Assembly (NCBI RefSeq): GCF_002706795.1
Contig: NZ_CP017705.1
Coordinates: forward strand, 496,001-560,000
From: Brevibacillus laterosporus DSM 25
GTDB lineage: Bacteria > Bacillota > Bacilli > Brevibacillales > Brevibacillaceae
Direction: 5' to 3'
Length of the DNA stretch: 64,000 bases
Shown here: positions 35,868 to 44,985 of the stretch, piece after piece
Numbering within the stretch: the first letter of the stretch is position 1
Layout of the letters: each line of letters starts with the position of its first letter
Notes under the pieces: generated by a model
What the model saw: the letters and a program-made list of their open reading frames with translations, nothing else
Databases searched by the model: none
What the model was told of the DNA's origin: nothing
Translations under genes and position numbers: made by a program

Positions 35868-38348
35868 TTAGAGTAGCATCTGTGGGTCGACATCTATCGT
35901 GGACAACACTTTGTTTTGTTTCATCCAATCATCAAAATGTAGCGTAGTTTGCGCCAATAGATCAAATATTTTCGGTTCATCACGATATTTTAACATGATC
36001 TGAAACCTAAATCTATCTTTGATCCGGGCAATTGGCGAGGCCACAGGCCCCAATATAACGGTTGTCTGTGCCAGCCGCGGTCGTAGATAAGCAGCGTACT
36101 GTTCCGCAGCCCGAATCACCATAGGAACATCTTCATGCGAGAATGTAATCAAGACTAGACGATAGAATGGCGGGTAGCCCGTTTTCTTACGATGGATCAT
36201 CTCAGCTTGATAAAAGGATTCATAATCGTGCCGAGTTGCATGTTGGATGCTGTAATGTTCAGGTGTATATGTTTGCACAACTACATCCCCAGTAAGCTCA
36301 TGACGACCTGCTCGCCCCCCTACCTGGGTTAGAAGCTGAAACGTTTTTTCTGCCGCGCGAAAATCCGGCAGGTATAAGGAAGTATCAGCCGCTATTACTC
36401 CCACTAGCGTTACACGTGGAAAATCAAGACCCTTCGCAATCATTTGTGTACCTAATAAAATATCACCTTGACCAGTACGAAACTTGTTCAGTAATGCTTC
36501 GTGTGCTCCCTTCTTGGAAGTGGTATCCACATCCATCCGAATGACGCGAACACCGGGAAATAATTTAGCCAATTCTTCCTCGACCTTTTGTGTACCTGTA
36601 CCAAAAAAACGAATGTGATCGCTTTGGCATTCTGGACAATGCTTTGGCTGAGAAATGGTATACCCACAGTAATGACAGCGAGCTGTATGATTTGTTCGAT
36701 GATAAGTAAGTGAGATATCGCAATGTGGACAAGCCAATGTATATCCACAGGAACGGCACATGACAAAAGTAGAGAAGCCTCTACGATTCAAAAAAATAAC
36801 AATCTGTTGTTGCTTTTGAAGACGATCCTCAATCATTTGATGCAAGGTCCTGCTAAACATGGATCGATTCTGATCTCTCATCTCTTCCCGCATATCAACC
36901 ACATGTACTTTTGGAAGAGGTCTATTCCCTACCCGCGACTTCATGGATAACAAGTCATAGCGTCCTCGTGTTGCCAATGCATAGGTTTCCAAAGCGGGTG
37001 TAGCACTCCCCATAATAAGCACACCTTTATTGGTTTGTGCTCGCCACATGGCCACATCCCTAGCATGGTATCTTGGAGTCTCTTCCTGTTTATAGGAACC
37101 CTCATGCTCCTCATCCATGATGATCAGACCCAGATTACGAAAAGGAGCAAAGATGGCCGAACGAGCTCCGACTACAACCTGTACCTGCTGCCGCAAAATT
37201 TTGCGCCACTCATCATATCGCTCTCCTTGTGATAACGCACTGTGTAATACAGCTACATTATCACCAAAACGTCCCTTGATTCTCTCTACCATCTGAGGTG
37301 TCAACGAAATTTCAGGCACCAAAAAGATTGCTTCTCGACCTTTCGCTAACGTATGTTCAATTGCTTCCATATACACTTCTGTTTTACCGCTACCCGTTAC
37401 ACCATGTAGCAGGTAGGAATGATATTCTTCTTGCTCGATGGAACGCAAAATGGCCGCTAAATTATGTTCCTGTTCTTCCGTCAATATATGCTTTGGCGGT
37501 GGTGAAAAAGTACGATTGGCGTAAGGATCTCTGCCTACTTCTTTCTGCTCTATCGCTATCCAGCCTTTTTGTTGCATCGTTGTAAGCGTCGAACGTGTAA
37601 TAGATAGCTTCTCTATTACATCCTTGATTGGATATGACTCTCTTATTTCTTGTGCCTGTTGCTGATTCAACAGAAATTCAAGTACATTTCGCATCCGATA
37701 GGAACGCTTTGGTATGTTCTCCATGAGCTCCCATGCTCTTATCTCATCGATTGCTAGCTGTATATGCGCTACTTTTTTATGTGTCAGCCGATCTTTCACC
37801 TGATATTCACTAACGATTAATCCACTTTTAATCCATTTGGGAACTAGCTTGCTATCTACAGGGAATTGTTTCTCTGCTTCTGCTTGCAACAGGCTTCCTT
37901 GATGTACTAAATAGTGTAACAAAGGATGTTTTGCTACTAGTTCTTCATTCACTTCATCTGCGAGCATGTACCATTTTTCTGTTTTACCTTTTAAAACCGC
38001 CGGCAACATCGCAGCAATCGACATAGTAAGTGGGCATAAATAGCGATGGCTCATCCATTCTGCCAAATGAATTAATTCAAGGGAGAGTGGCGGAACATCG
38101 TCTAATACCTTTTCAACTTCTTTTATTTTTAACATGCCCGGACCATCGGGGTCATGATCTATCTCTTGCCCTTGTATCAATCCAATGACATACCCTTGAA
38201 CCTTACGAGGCCCAAATGGTACAACAACACGGCTTCCCACTGCAATCAACGGCTGTAGCCACAAGGGAACAGCATAGTCATACGGTCGATTGGTGCGAAT
38301 TGTTGGGACATCTACAATGACTTTTGCTCTCATTTGATGATTACTCAT
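35868..38348 (-). CDS. priA: Primosomal protein N' (replication restart helicase PriA)
   Basis: 3'-5' helicase that reloads the replisome at collapsed forks, 826 aa. The N-terminal 3'-end-binding domain begins VIVDVPTIRTNRPYDYAVP. The helicase core shows LLHGVTGSGKTEVY (Walker A), IIMDEEHEGSYKQ (DEEH) and GTQMIAKG-LDFPRVTLV. Between helicase lobes is the zinc-binding cluster with CRSCGYTLACPHCD and CHYCGY-x-CPEC. It lies between coaBC and def as in B. subtilis. Confidence 0.97.
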   Translation of the reverse strand: MSNHQMRAKVIVDVPTIRTNRPYDYAVPLWLQPLIAVGSRVVVPFGPRKVQGYVIGLIQGQEIDHDPDGPGMLKIKEVEKVLDDVPPLSLELIHLAEWMSHRYLCPLTMSIAAMLPAVLKGKTEKWYMLADEVNEELVAKHPLLHYLVHQGSLLQAEAEKQFPVDSKLVPKWIKSGLIVSEYQVKDRLTHKKVAHIQLAIDEIRAWELMENIPKRSYRMRNVLEFLLNQQQAQEIRESYPIKDVIEKLSITRSTLTTMQQKGWIAIEQKEVGRDPYANRTFSPPPKHILTEEQEHNLAAILRSIEQEEYHSYLLHGVTGSGKTEVYMEAIEHTLAKGREAIFLVPEISLTPQMVERIKGRFGDNVAVLHSALSQGERYDEWRKILRQQVQVVVGARSAIFAPFRNLGLIIMDEEHEGSYKQEETPRYHARDVAMWRAQTNKGVLIMGSATPALETYALATRGRYDLLSMKSRVGNRPLPKVHVVDMREEMRDQNRSMFSRTLHQMIEDRLQKQQQIVIFLNRRGFSTFVMCRSCGYTLACPHCDISLTYHRTNHTARCHYCGYTISQPKHCPECQSDHIRFFGTGTQKVEEELAKLFPGVRVIRMDVDTTSKKGAHEALLNKFRTGQGDILLGTQMIAKGLDFPRVTLVGVIAADTSLYLPDFRAAEKTFQLLTQVGGRAGRHELTGDVVVQTYTPEHYSIQHATRHDYESFYQAEMIHRKKTGYPPFYRLVLITFSHEDVPMVIRAAEQYAAYLRPRLAQTTVILGPVASPIARIKDRFRFQIMLKYRDEPKIFDLLAQTTLHFDDWMKQNKVLSTIDVDPQMLL

Positions 38349-38354
38349 GTGGCA

Positions 38355-39611
38355 TCACGACTCTTGAACTCCTGCTTGCAAATTCTGTTTCATTGCATCT
38401 AAAAGGCGTTCCGCTACGTCCCGCTTACTCATTTTATTGAGACGAATAGGTGCTTGATCTTGTTGATAGATCGTTACAATATTGGTATCAACACCCATAC
38501 CAGCACCTTCCTGTAACACATCATTTGCTACAATCATGTCCAAGTTTTTGCGACGCATTTTATCTAGCGCATGCTTCTCGACCTCCTGCGTTTCCGCTGC
38601 AAAGCCGACTAGCATTTGATGTGTTTTCTGTTCTCCTAACGTACGAAGAATATCTGGAGCTTTTACTAATGAAAGCGAAAAATCTTCGCTCTCCGTTTTC
38701 TTTACCTTATGCGTGTACACTTGTTCTGGACGATAATCAGATACAGCAGCTGACTTGATCACAACATCCGCCTGTGGATAAACCTGTAAGACTGCATCCA
38801 GCATTTCTTGCACCGACTCGACCGGGACAAAAGTAACTCCAGAAGGGATGGAAAGGGCTGTAGGCCCGCTAATTAACGTAACATCTGCACCACGATCACG
38901 AGCTGCTTCTGCAATCGCATAGCCCATCTTTCCGCTCGAGTAATTTGAAATATAACGTACTGGATCAATTTTTTCGCGGGTAGGTCCTGCTGTCACAACG
39001 ATTTTTTTCCCTTGTAGGTCCTGATGAGATGCTGCATGTACTGATTTCGTAGTTACTTCTTTCTGTTCAAAAAAACGAATAGCCGCTTCTACAATTTCTT
39101 CAGGTTCGGCCAAGCGCCCTCTGCCAACCCATCCACAAGCCAGCATTCCCTCATTAGGCTCTACCATCGTCACTCCATAGGAAAGCAAGCGTTGCATATT
39201 AGCTTGGACAGCAGGATGATTATACATATTTACATTCATAGCCGGTGCTACCATGACGGGAGCAGTCGTAGCTAATAACATGGTTGAGAGCATATCATCA
39301 GCAATTCCGTTTGCATATTTTCCGATAATGTTAGCTGTAGCAGGGGCGAGTATGACCAAGTCAGCTCGATCCGCTACATCTATATGAGAGATTACTCCTG
39401 GAACCGGTTCCGTAAACGTATCCGTATAAACAGGGCGATGCGATAATGCTTCAAATGTAATCGGTTGTACAAATCGGCAAGCATTAGCCGTCAACACGAC
39501 GCTTACCTTGGCTCCTGCCTGTGTCAATTTACTTGTTAAGGCCGCCGCTTTATAGGCGGCAATTCCACCGGACACACCCAGAACAATCTCTTTATGTTGT
39601 AAGATACTCAT
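38355..39611 (-). CDS. coaBC: Bifunctional phosphopantothenoylcysteine decarboxylase/synthetase
   Basis: Two steps of coenzyme A synthesis in one protein, 418 aa. The N-terminal flavoprotein CoaC half (about 1-190) has GVSGGIAAYKA, the active-site His in SHIDVADRADL, LAPATANIIGK, PAMNVNMY and the catalytic Cys in ACGWVGRGRLAEP. The C-terminal CoaB half has VTAGPTREKIDPVRYISN-YSSGKMG and a KVKK-like loop. The ATG at 39611 has AGGAG 7 nt upstream. It is the first gene of the run coaBC-priA-def-fmt-rsmB. Confidence 0.96.
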   Translation of the reverse strand: MSILQHKEIVLGVSGGIAAYKAAALTSKLTQAGAKVSVVLTANACRFVQPITFEALSHRPVYTDTFTEPVPGVISHIDVADRADLVILAPATANIIGKYANGIADDMLSTMLLATTAPVMVAPAMNVNMYNHPAVQANMQRLLSYGVTMVEPNEGMLACGWVGRGRLAEPEEIVEAAIRFFEQKEVTTKSVHAASHQDLQGKKIVVTAGPTREKIDPVRYISNYSSGKMGYAIAEAARDRGADVTLISGPTALSIPSGVTFVPVESVQEMLDAVLQVYPQADVVIKSAAVSDYRPEQVYTHKVKKTESEDFSLSLVKAPDILRTLGEQKTHQMLVGFAAETQEVEKHALDKMRRKNLDMIVANDVLQEGAGMGVDTNIVTIYQQDQAPIRLNKMSKRDVAERLLDAMKQNLQAGVQES

Positions 39612-39870
39612 GGTACAGCTCCTTTCACGCCATCCTACGCAAAAAAACAACCTTCAAAAAGTGGTTGAGTGTTTTGCATGCATTACAGTTATCGTATAAA
39701 TTTTATTGTTATATTGGCTTTCTCTGCTTTCGAGTATATATTTTTTATAACCTTTTGTAACCTCTTTTACCTATTTTGGTCTCAATTTTGCCCCAATTGT
39801 ACATTCCCCTCTCCACCATCATGAAGCAATTTCCTCACATATCATTAACTTGCACAGCTGAGATTAATCA
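39612..39870. other. Gene-free gap before the lectin island
   Basis: AT-rich sequence with no convincing open frame. It should hold the coaBC promoter on the minus strand, but no clear -35/-10 pair was picked out. It marks the left edge of an insertion relative to the B. subtilis order, where coaBC directly follows rpoZ. Confidence 0.4.
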
Positions 39871-39896
39871 CAAAAACCCCTGCGTAATAGCAAGGA
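39871..39896 (-). terminator. Terminator of the decayed gene
   Basis: On the minus strand CCTTGC pairs with GCAGGG (one G-T pair) and is followed by GTTTTTG, 19 bp after the end of the decayed frame. Confidence 0.5.
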
Positions 39897-39914
39897 CTTT
39901 GTTTGGTTGTCCAT

Positions 39915-40228
39915 TTATTTATTATGAAGGTCTACAAAAATTGTAAAAATCTCACCATTACCATTAACCCCTATACGTATAGCATCTTGCTTATCTTGAA
40001 GAGAAAATTGAACCATACTCCCCTTTTGTATTTCGTAATTCATTCCACTATATGACCAGTCCATAACCTCTTGAAATTTATATGCTCTCGCCTTCTCTTT
40101 GTAAAAACTTTGGAGAAATAGAGTCGCTTTAGGGTCACATTAAAAGTTTGTTCATAATATTCATACTTAACGTATTCATTGGTACCTCCTGATTTCTGTT
40201 GCGAATTTTTGTATCTGACATTAGTCAC
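39915..40228 (-). pseudogene. Frameshifted small gene, unknown family
   Basis: The last part is open in one frame. It reads CDPKATLFLQSFYKEKARAY and continues to a Tyr/Ile-rich C-terminus ending FTIFVDLHNK with a TAA at 39915. The upstream residues NEYVKYEYYEQTFNV lie in a second frame that runs from 40228, joining at about 40140. A third frame carries the ATG (MNTLSMNIM) best placed after an AGGAGG at 40184-40189. At least one, probably two, frameshifts separate ribosome-binding site, start and body. Read through, the product would be about 90 aa with no signal peptide. I recognise no family. It directly precedes and diverges from the lectin gene. Confidence 0.45.
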
Positions 40229-40377
40229 AGAAAAAGCAAAAAAGTTACAGTTTATTTGTAAAAATGACAGTAAAAAATTACTCCTAATTTATAAAATTGA
40301 AAATATATGTATAAATTACATTTATTGGATTATATTTAAATTGATTCAAAGTTCACTTTCAAAAGGAGCGATCAGGT

Positions 40378-40794
40378 ATGTCTTGGAGAAAATCTACACT
40401 ATTTGGTGGCAGTGGCGGTAGCCCCTTCAATGATGATCATACTGATGTGAAAAGATTAGCAGGCTTCTACATTCGTCATGGCAGTAGAATTGATGCTATT
40501 CAGGGTATTTACGATTATTTAGATGGAAGAAGAGCCCCACAAGAATTCCATGGAGGAAATGGAGGCACTCAAGCCATTGTTTTCTTTGAAGATGATGAGT
40601 ATATCATCCGGATTACTGGTCGCACTGGTAGCCGTGTAGATCAACTTACCATTACGACAAATAAGCGTACGTATGGTTCTTACGGTGGAAACGGGGGAAG
40701 TCCCTTTGAGATTGACGCTGCAAATATTGGTGGTTTCTTTGGAAGATCGGGAAGTGAAATTGATGCCATAGGATTTTTTATACCTACATCCTAA
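40378..40794 (+). CDS. Jacalin-type lectin
   Basis: A 138-aa single-domain beta-prism I lectin. Glycine-rich loops GGSGGSPF (10-17), GGNGG (59-63) and GGNGGSPF (103-110) mark the start of three Greek keys. Each key ends in a GxxxD loop: GSRID (35-39), GSRVD (84-88) and GSEID (125-129). In plant jacalins the last is the sugar-binding loop, so up to three sites may exist. There is no signal peptide. AAAGGAGCG precedes the ATG, and a strong terminator follows. Bacterial members occur as isolated lectins and in toxins. The ligand and role are unknown; adhesion or host interaction are possibilities only. Confidence 0.88.
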   Translation: MSWRKSTLFGGSGGSPFNDDHTDVKRLAGFYIRHGSRIDAIQGIYDYLDGRRAPQEFHGGNGGTQAIVFFEDDEYIIRITGRTGSRVDQLTITTNKRTYGSYGGNGGSPFEIDAANIGGFFGRSGSEIDAIGFFIPTS

Positions 40795-40807
40795 AATAAG
40801 CCTTTTT

Positions 40808-40837
40808 AACGTTATCATTTTTTTGATAACGTTTTTT
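40808..40837 (+). terminator. Lectin gene terminator
   Basis: Perfect 10-bp stem AACGTTATCA/TGATAACGTT with a short T loop, followed by TTTT; 13 bp after the stop codon. Confidence 0.92.
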
Positions 40838-40880
40838 CATACTCACTTTCATACTCATAGTAATTAACGCTAAAAAGTAC

Positions 40881-40929
40881 TACAAAAACAACAAGCTCCC
40901 TTTATGTATTGAACATAAAGAGAGCTTGT
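40881..40929 (-). terminator. Terminator after rpoZ
   Basis: On the minus strand ACAAGCTC pairs with GAGCTTGT, with a further CTTTATGT/ACATAAAG stem inside, followed by TTGTTTTTG. It lies about 40 bp after the rpoZ stop and separates it from the lectin island. Confidence 0.8.
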
Positions 40930-40968
40930 CGACCTATAACAAACCTTTGTCTAGAGACTTTTCTAGTA

Positions 40969-41172
40969 TTATTTTACAGCTGGAGTCTCGTACGGTAATT
41001 TGTCAGAAATGATCTCTTCTAACGATTGCCCAACAAATTTTTTCGAGAAAGGTTTTTCAACCTGCATATCATTTTCTTCACGAAGCTGACGTGCTCGCTT
41101 GGAAGCCAGTGTCACCAATGTGTATTTGCTACCTACTTTGTCTACAAGTTTATCAATCGATGGATATAACAT
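40969..41172 (-). CDS. rpoZ: RNA polymerase omega subunit
   Basis: A 67-aa subunit that helps fold beta-prime. It opens [20 protein letters not shown] and contains ASKRARQL, the conserved omega signature. GGAGG lies before the ATG. It follows gmk by 3 bp in the yicC-remA-gmk-rpoZ operon. Confidence 0.96.
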   Translation of the reverse strand: MLYPSIDKLVDKVGSKYTLVTLASKRARQLREENDMQVEKPFSKKFVGQSLEEIISDKLPYETPAVK

Positions 41173-41175
41173 GTA

Positions 41176-41790
41176 TTATACCTCCTTAAGCCATTTCAAA
41201 AATTTATGAACCTGACGATCTTTTTTCAAATGCTCGGCAGTTACAATGGATTTGATCTTTTCACATGCATGTGAGATCTCATCATTAACGACAACATAAT
41301 CATAATGATTCATCATCTCAATCTCAGTACGCGCCATCGCCATCCGATTCTTAATGGATTCTTCCGTTTCCGTACCACGTCCAACAATGCGGTTTTGTAA
41401 CTCTTCCAGATCAGGAGGTGCTAAGAATAAGAAAATGCCTTGCGGGAATTTTTCTTTTACCTGCATGGCTCCTTGCACTTCAATTTCTAGGATGACATCT
41501 CGTCCAGTAGCGAGCGTATCTTCTACAAAACGTCTAGGTGTTCCATAGTAGTTACCAACATACTCTGCCCATTCAAGAAGCTCATCTTCTTTCATCATAC
41601 GCTTAAACTCTTCTTTTTCTTTAAAGAAATAGTTTACCCCATCCACTTCGTTCACACGTGGTTGTCTGGTTGTCGCAGATACAGAGTAGATAAGTTGCGG
41701 CATATATTCACGAAGTGCTTTACAAACCGTTCCTTTACCCACTCCAGATGGCCCCGACAAAACTAACAGAAGGCCGTGGTCCTTATCCAT
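41176..41790 (-). CDS. gmk: Guanylate kinase
   Basis: Phosphorylates GMP to GDP, 204 aa. The P-loop is [11 protein letters not shown] near residues 11-21; the GMP-binding region includes SATTRQPR and VNYFF. A lid and a C-terminal helix follow. The ATG at 41790 gives the usual family length and N-terminus, though the nearest AGGAG is 14 nt away. An ATG at 41820, overlapping remA, would add ten residues. Both are possible. Confidence 0.94.
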   Translation of the reverse strand: MDKDHGLLLVLSGPSGVGKGTVCKALREYMPQLIYSVSATTRQPRVNEVDGVNYFFKEKEEFKRMMKEDELLEWAEYVGNYYGTPRRFVEDTLATGRDVILEIEVQGAMQVKEKFPQGIFLFLAPPDLEELQNRIVGRGTETEESIKNRMAMARTEIEMMNHYDYVVVNDEISHACEKIKSIVTAEHLKKDRQVHKFLKWLKEV

Positions 41791-41812
41791 AATCTTTGTT
41801 TCAACTCCTACC

Positions 41813-42073
41813 TTATTCATCAGACTCGTCATCTTTATTGGTTAGACGTTGGGCAACCGTCTCCGGTTGTACCGCTGATAAAATGACATGATCACTATCT
41901 GTGATAATCACAGCACGCGTTCTGCGTCCGTACGTAGCATCAACAAGCATATTGCGATCCCTTGCTTCTTGTATAATTCGTTTAATTGGTGCGGATTCAG
42001 GACTTACAATCGAAATGATGCGATTTGCATTCACGATATTTCCAAACCCGATATTTATCAACTTAATCCCCAT
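41813..42073 (-). CDS. remA: Extracellular matrix regulator RemA
   Basis: An 86-aa DNA-binding regulator (DUF370) that activates biofilm matrix and osmoprotection genes in B. subtilis. It is nearly identical in pattern to B. subtilis Rem[36 protein letters not shown] and [20 protein letters not shown]. The start at 42073 gives the family N-terminus. GGAAGGG lies upstream. It sits between yicC and gmk as in B. subtilis. Confidence 0.95.
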   Translation of the reverse strand: MGIKLINIGFGNIVNANRIISIVSPESAPIKRIIQEARDRNMLVDATYGRRTRAVIITDSDHVILSAVQPETVAQRLTNKDDESDE

Positions 42074-42091
42074 AGAGATTGGCACCCTTCC

Positions 42092-42970
42092 TCACTCAAC
42101 GTTCTGCACTTGTTCTCTCATTTTTTCCAGTTCGGTCTTCACTTCAACTGCCAAGCGCTGAATCTGTAAATGATTCGCTTTTGACGCGATTGTATTAGCC
42201 TCTCTGTTCATCTCTTGCAATAGAAAGTCCAATTTGCGTCCAATAATCTCCGAGCTATGTATTTGTTCCAAAAATTGCTCACAATGACTTAACAAACGCG
42301 TAATTTCTTCGGAGATATCGGCCTTTTCAGCAAATAATGCCACCTCTTGAAAGATTTTAGATTCATCTAGCATATGATCTTCCATGATTTCATCAAGGCG
42401 ATTTTTCAGGCGATTGCGATACTGCTCTCGTACTTCAGGAGCAATATCCTGCAAAGTGTGGGTCGTTGACTTAATGTATTCGAGGCGTCGTATCAGATCA
42501 AGCTGCAAGAGACTCCCTTCTGTACTCTTCATGACATAGAGCTCAGCTAAAGCAGCATCTGTTACCTCATCTAATAACTGTTCCACCTCTTCATCAGAAA
42601 GCTCAGGTACACTGGCTTCTATCAATACACCAGGCATACGCATCAGATCTTTCACGTGAAGAGTCTCAGGCAAACCAAAACGTTCCACTAGCTGATTGGC
42701 TGCCGTAACATAAAATTGCGCTGTGCTCCAATCAATCTGAACCTCGGAAGACTCGTCCCGAACGGCTTCTAGCGAGACGGTAACATCCACTCGCCCACGG
42801 CGCACTTTCGTTGCAATCCGCTTTTTCACTCGTTCTTCATGCATGGTCCAAATTTTGGGCAAACGAACAATAATCTCACAAAAACGATGATTGACCGCGC
42901 GCATTTCCACCGTTAAACGCATAGATCCACGTTCTATTTCTTTTCGGCCGTAGCCTGTCATAGAAATCAT
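42092..42970 (-). CDS. yicC: YicC-family endoribonuclease
   Basis: A 292-aa YicC/YloC protein, a family shown in other bacteria to cleave RNA. It opens MISMTGYGRKEIERGS and has MRAVNHRFCEI near residue 27. The C-terminal DUF1732 part holds GRKLDFLLQEMNREANTIASK, with the acidic residues expected in the active site. It is the first gene of its operon, directly after a strong promoter. Confidence 0.93.
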   Translation of the reverse strand: MISMTGYGRKEIERGSMRLTVEMRAVNHRFCEIIVRLPKIWTMHEERVKKRIATKVRRGRVDVTVSLEAVRDESSEVQIDWSTAQFYVTAANQLVERFGLPETLHVKDLMRMPGVLIEASVPELSDEEVEQLLDEVTDAALAELYVMKSTEGSLLQLDLIRRLEYIKSTTHTLQDIAPEVREQYRNRLKNRLDEIMEDHMLDESKIFQEVALFAEKADISEEITRLLSHCEQFLEQIHSSEIIGRKLDFLLQEMNREANTIASKANHLQIQRLAVEVKTELEKMREQVQNVE

Positions 42971-43004
42971 CTGGTTCCACCCACAGACATAAAATCGTTA
43001 ATTT

Positions 43005-43034
43005 ATTATAGGAGAGAATACAGCCTAGTGTCAA
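43005..43034 (-). promoter_or_regulatory. yicC operon promoter
   Basis: On the minus strand TTGACA (43029-43034) and TATAAT (43005-43010) are both perfect consensus hexamers, 18 nt apart, about 35 bp upstream of the yicC start. This is the best sigma-A promoter in the window. Confidence 0.85.
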
Positions 43035-43067
43035 CTTGACTTCCCGTTACAAAATTGCTGTTCCTAC

Positions 43068-43096
43068 TTGGGTTGATCTTCCCTGTATGCTACACT
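43068..43096 (+). promoter_or_regulatory. rqcH promoter
   Basis: TTGGGT (43068-43073), 17-nt spacer, then TACACT (43091-43096) preceded by TGC as an extended -10. It lies about 37 bp before the rqcH start and is divergent from the yicC promoter. Confidence 0.55.
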
Positions 43097-43132
43097 GAGG
43101 AAATAGCTACTGCTAGGTAGAGGAAGCAAGAG

Positions 43133-44872
43133 GTGAAGAATGTGGCTTTTGACGGATTAGTAACTAGAGCGGTCGTCCATGAGCTATCCATGCTCGTAGG
43201 GGCCCGTATTACGCGAATACATCAACCGCATCCAAGCGATATCGTTATGCAGGTACGTTCAACCCAAGGTACCTTAAAATTGTTAATTTCAGCAAATCCA
43301 ACTTATCCACGCATTCATTTGACATCAGAGGAATTTATTAATCCAAAGGAAGCTCCGATGTTTTGTATGTTATTGCGCAAGCATTGCGAAAATGGCGTAA
43401 TTGAAGCCATCACACAAGATAGAATGGAACGTGTAATCTATATTGATCTAAAATCCCGCGATGAACTGGGAGATACCACCAGAAAACGAATTGTGGTTGA
43501 GATCATGGGTCGACATAGTAATATCATTCTGCTAGATGTGAAAACAAACATGATTCTGGATGGAATTCACCATGTTTCTCATGGAGTTAGCCAGTATCGA
43601 CAAGTATTACCAGGTCGAGCCTATGTAGCTCCTCCTGCCCAAAATAAGCTGAACCCACTTACCGCAAGTGAGCAAGATTTTGTGATGTCTCTTCAATGGA
43701 ACGAAGGAAAATTGGACAAACAGCTGGTCGAGCGTTTTAGCGGGCTTAGCCCCTTGATAGCCAGAGAGCTTGTTTCTCGTGCAGCACTACCTACACGTGA
43801 TGCAATTTGGCATGAATTCTCCAGCTTTATGCAACAAATGACTCTCCACCGTTATGAACCTGTGATTGAGACGACCAGTGATAAAGCTGCCTTCTCTATC
43901 ACTTCCCTCACACATTTGGGAGTCAGAGAAACTGAAACATTCCCATCGATCAGCGAATGCTTACAACGATTTTATGAGCATAAGGCAATGCGAGACGTGG
44001 TTAAGCAAAAGGTACAGGATCTATTACGATTGGTAACAAATGAAAAGAACAAGAACGAGAAGAAAATTGAAAAGCTACGTCATTCTATCGAGGATGCGCA
44101 CGAGGCCGAACGTTTTCGGCTTTATGGTGAACTGATTCTATCTCATATGCATCAAGCAAAAAAAGGAGATACTGAGCTTATTGCAACCAACTGGTACAGT
44201 GAAAATGCTGAGACAATTGTCATTCCGCTGGACGCCTTAAAAACACCGTCGGAAAACATGCAAGCTTACTATAAAAAATATAACAAAGCGAAAGCAAGCC
44301 TAGCATTCATAGCAGAGCAGATTAGCTTGGCTGAACAAGAAGTCATCTATCTAGATGGCATTCTTGTACAATTGGCTCACGCTAGCTTAGTCGAAGCAGA
44401 AGAAATTCGGGAAGAATTGGTGGAGCAAGGTTATCTGCGCAATCGAAACAGACGCGGTTCCAAGAAGAAAAAAGAGACGGCCCCAGCACTCGATACCTAC
44501 TATTCTTCAGATGGTACCACGCTGTTAGTCGGTAAAAATAATAAGCAAAATGAATATCTGACCAATAAATTGGCGACTAGCTTTGAGACATGGTTGCACA
44601 CCAAAGATATCCCTGGTTCCCATGTGGTAATCAGATCGCGCACGGTAAGTGATCAAACCTTATATGAAGCAGCCATACTTGCGGCCTATTTCAGCAAAGC
44701 TCAGCAAGGCAGTAAAGTGCCAGTCGATTATACCCTGATCCGACATGTAAAAAAACCAAGTGGTGCTAAACCTGGCTATGTAACCTATGAGCAACAAAAG
44801 ACGTTATTTGTTACTCCAGATGCTACCTTAGTTGCTGAGCTAAAAAATAATTCAGCATACGAACAAAAGTAA
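43133..44872 (+). CDS. rqcH: Ribosome quality control protein RqcH (NFACT family)
   Basis: Binds stalled 50S-peptidyl-tRNA and adds C-terminal alanine tails, 579 aa. The NFACT-N domain has RITRIHQPHPSDIVMQVR and MFCMLLRKHCENG. A coiled-coil region rich in Lys/Glu (about 290-420) follows. The C-terminal NFACT-R domain has YYSSDGTTLLVGKNNKQNEYL and WLHTKDIPGSHVVIRS. It was formerly annotated as a fibronectin-binding protein. The start is a GTG with AGAGG 10 nt upstream; a second GTG three codons later is possible. Confidence 0.95.
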   Translation: MKNVAFDGLVTRAVVHELSMLVGARITRIHQPHPSDIVMQVRSTQGTLKLLISANPTYPRIHLTSEEFINPKEAPMFCMLLRKHCENGVIEAITQDRMERVIYIDLKSRDELGDTTRKRIVVEIMGRHSNIILLDVKTNMILDGIHHVSHGVSQYRQVLPGRAYVAPPAQNKLNPLTASEQDFVMSLQWNEGKLDKQLVERFSGLSPLIARELVSRAALPTRDAIWHEFSSFMQQMTLHRYEPVIETTSDKAAFSITSLTHLGVRETETFPSISECLQRFYEHKAMRDVVKQKVQDLLRLVTNEKNKNEKKIEKLRHSIEDAHEAERFRLYGELILSHMHQAKKGDTELIATNWYSENAETIVIPLDALKTPSENMQAYYKKYNKAKASLAFIAEQISLAEQEVIYLDGILVQLAHASLVEAEEIREELVEQGYLRNRNRRGSKKKKETAPALDTYYSSDGTTLLVGKNNKQNEYLTNKLATSFETWLHTKDIPGSHVVIRSRTVSDQTLYEAAILAAYFSKAQQGSKVPVDYTLIRHVKKPSGAKPGYVTYEQQKTLFVTPDATLVAELKNNSAYEQK

Positions 44873-44985
44873 ATGCTAGATCCACGACTCTTTGTTCATC
44901 CATGAACTGTATATCTACACCGCTTCCGTTTCATACTACATATATGACATAAGCGTAGATTAACGTAGTGAACGAGGGTGAAAAC

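Noticed and set aside
40519-40818. 99-codon minus-strand frame over the lectin gene
   Set aside because: Antisense shadow of the lectin and its terminator; the lectin frame has a ribosome-binding site and a clear fold signature.
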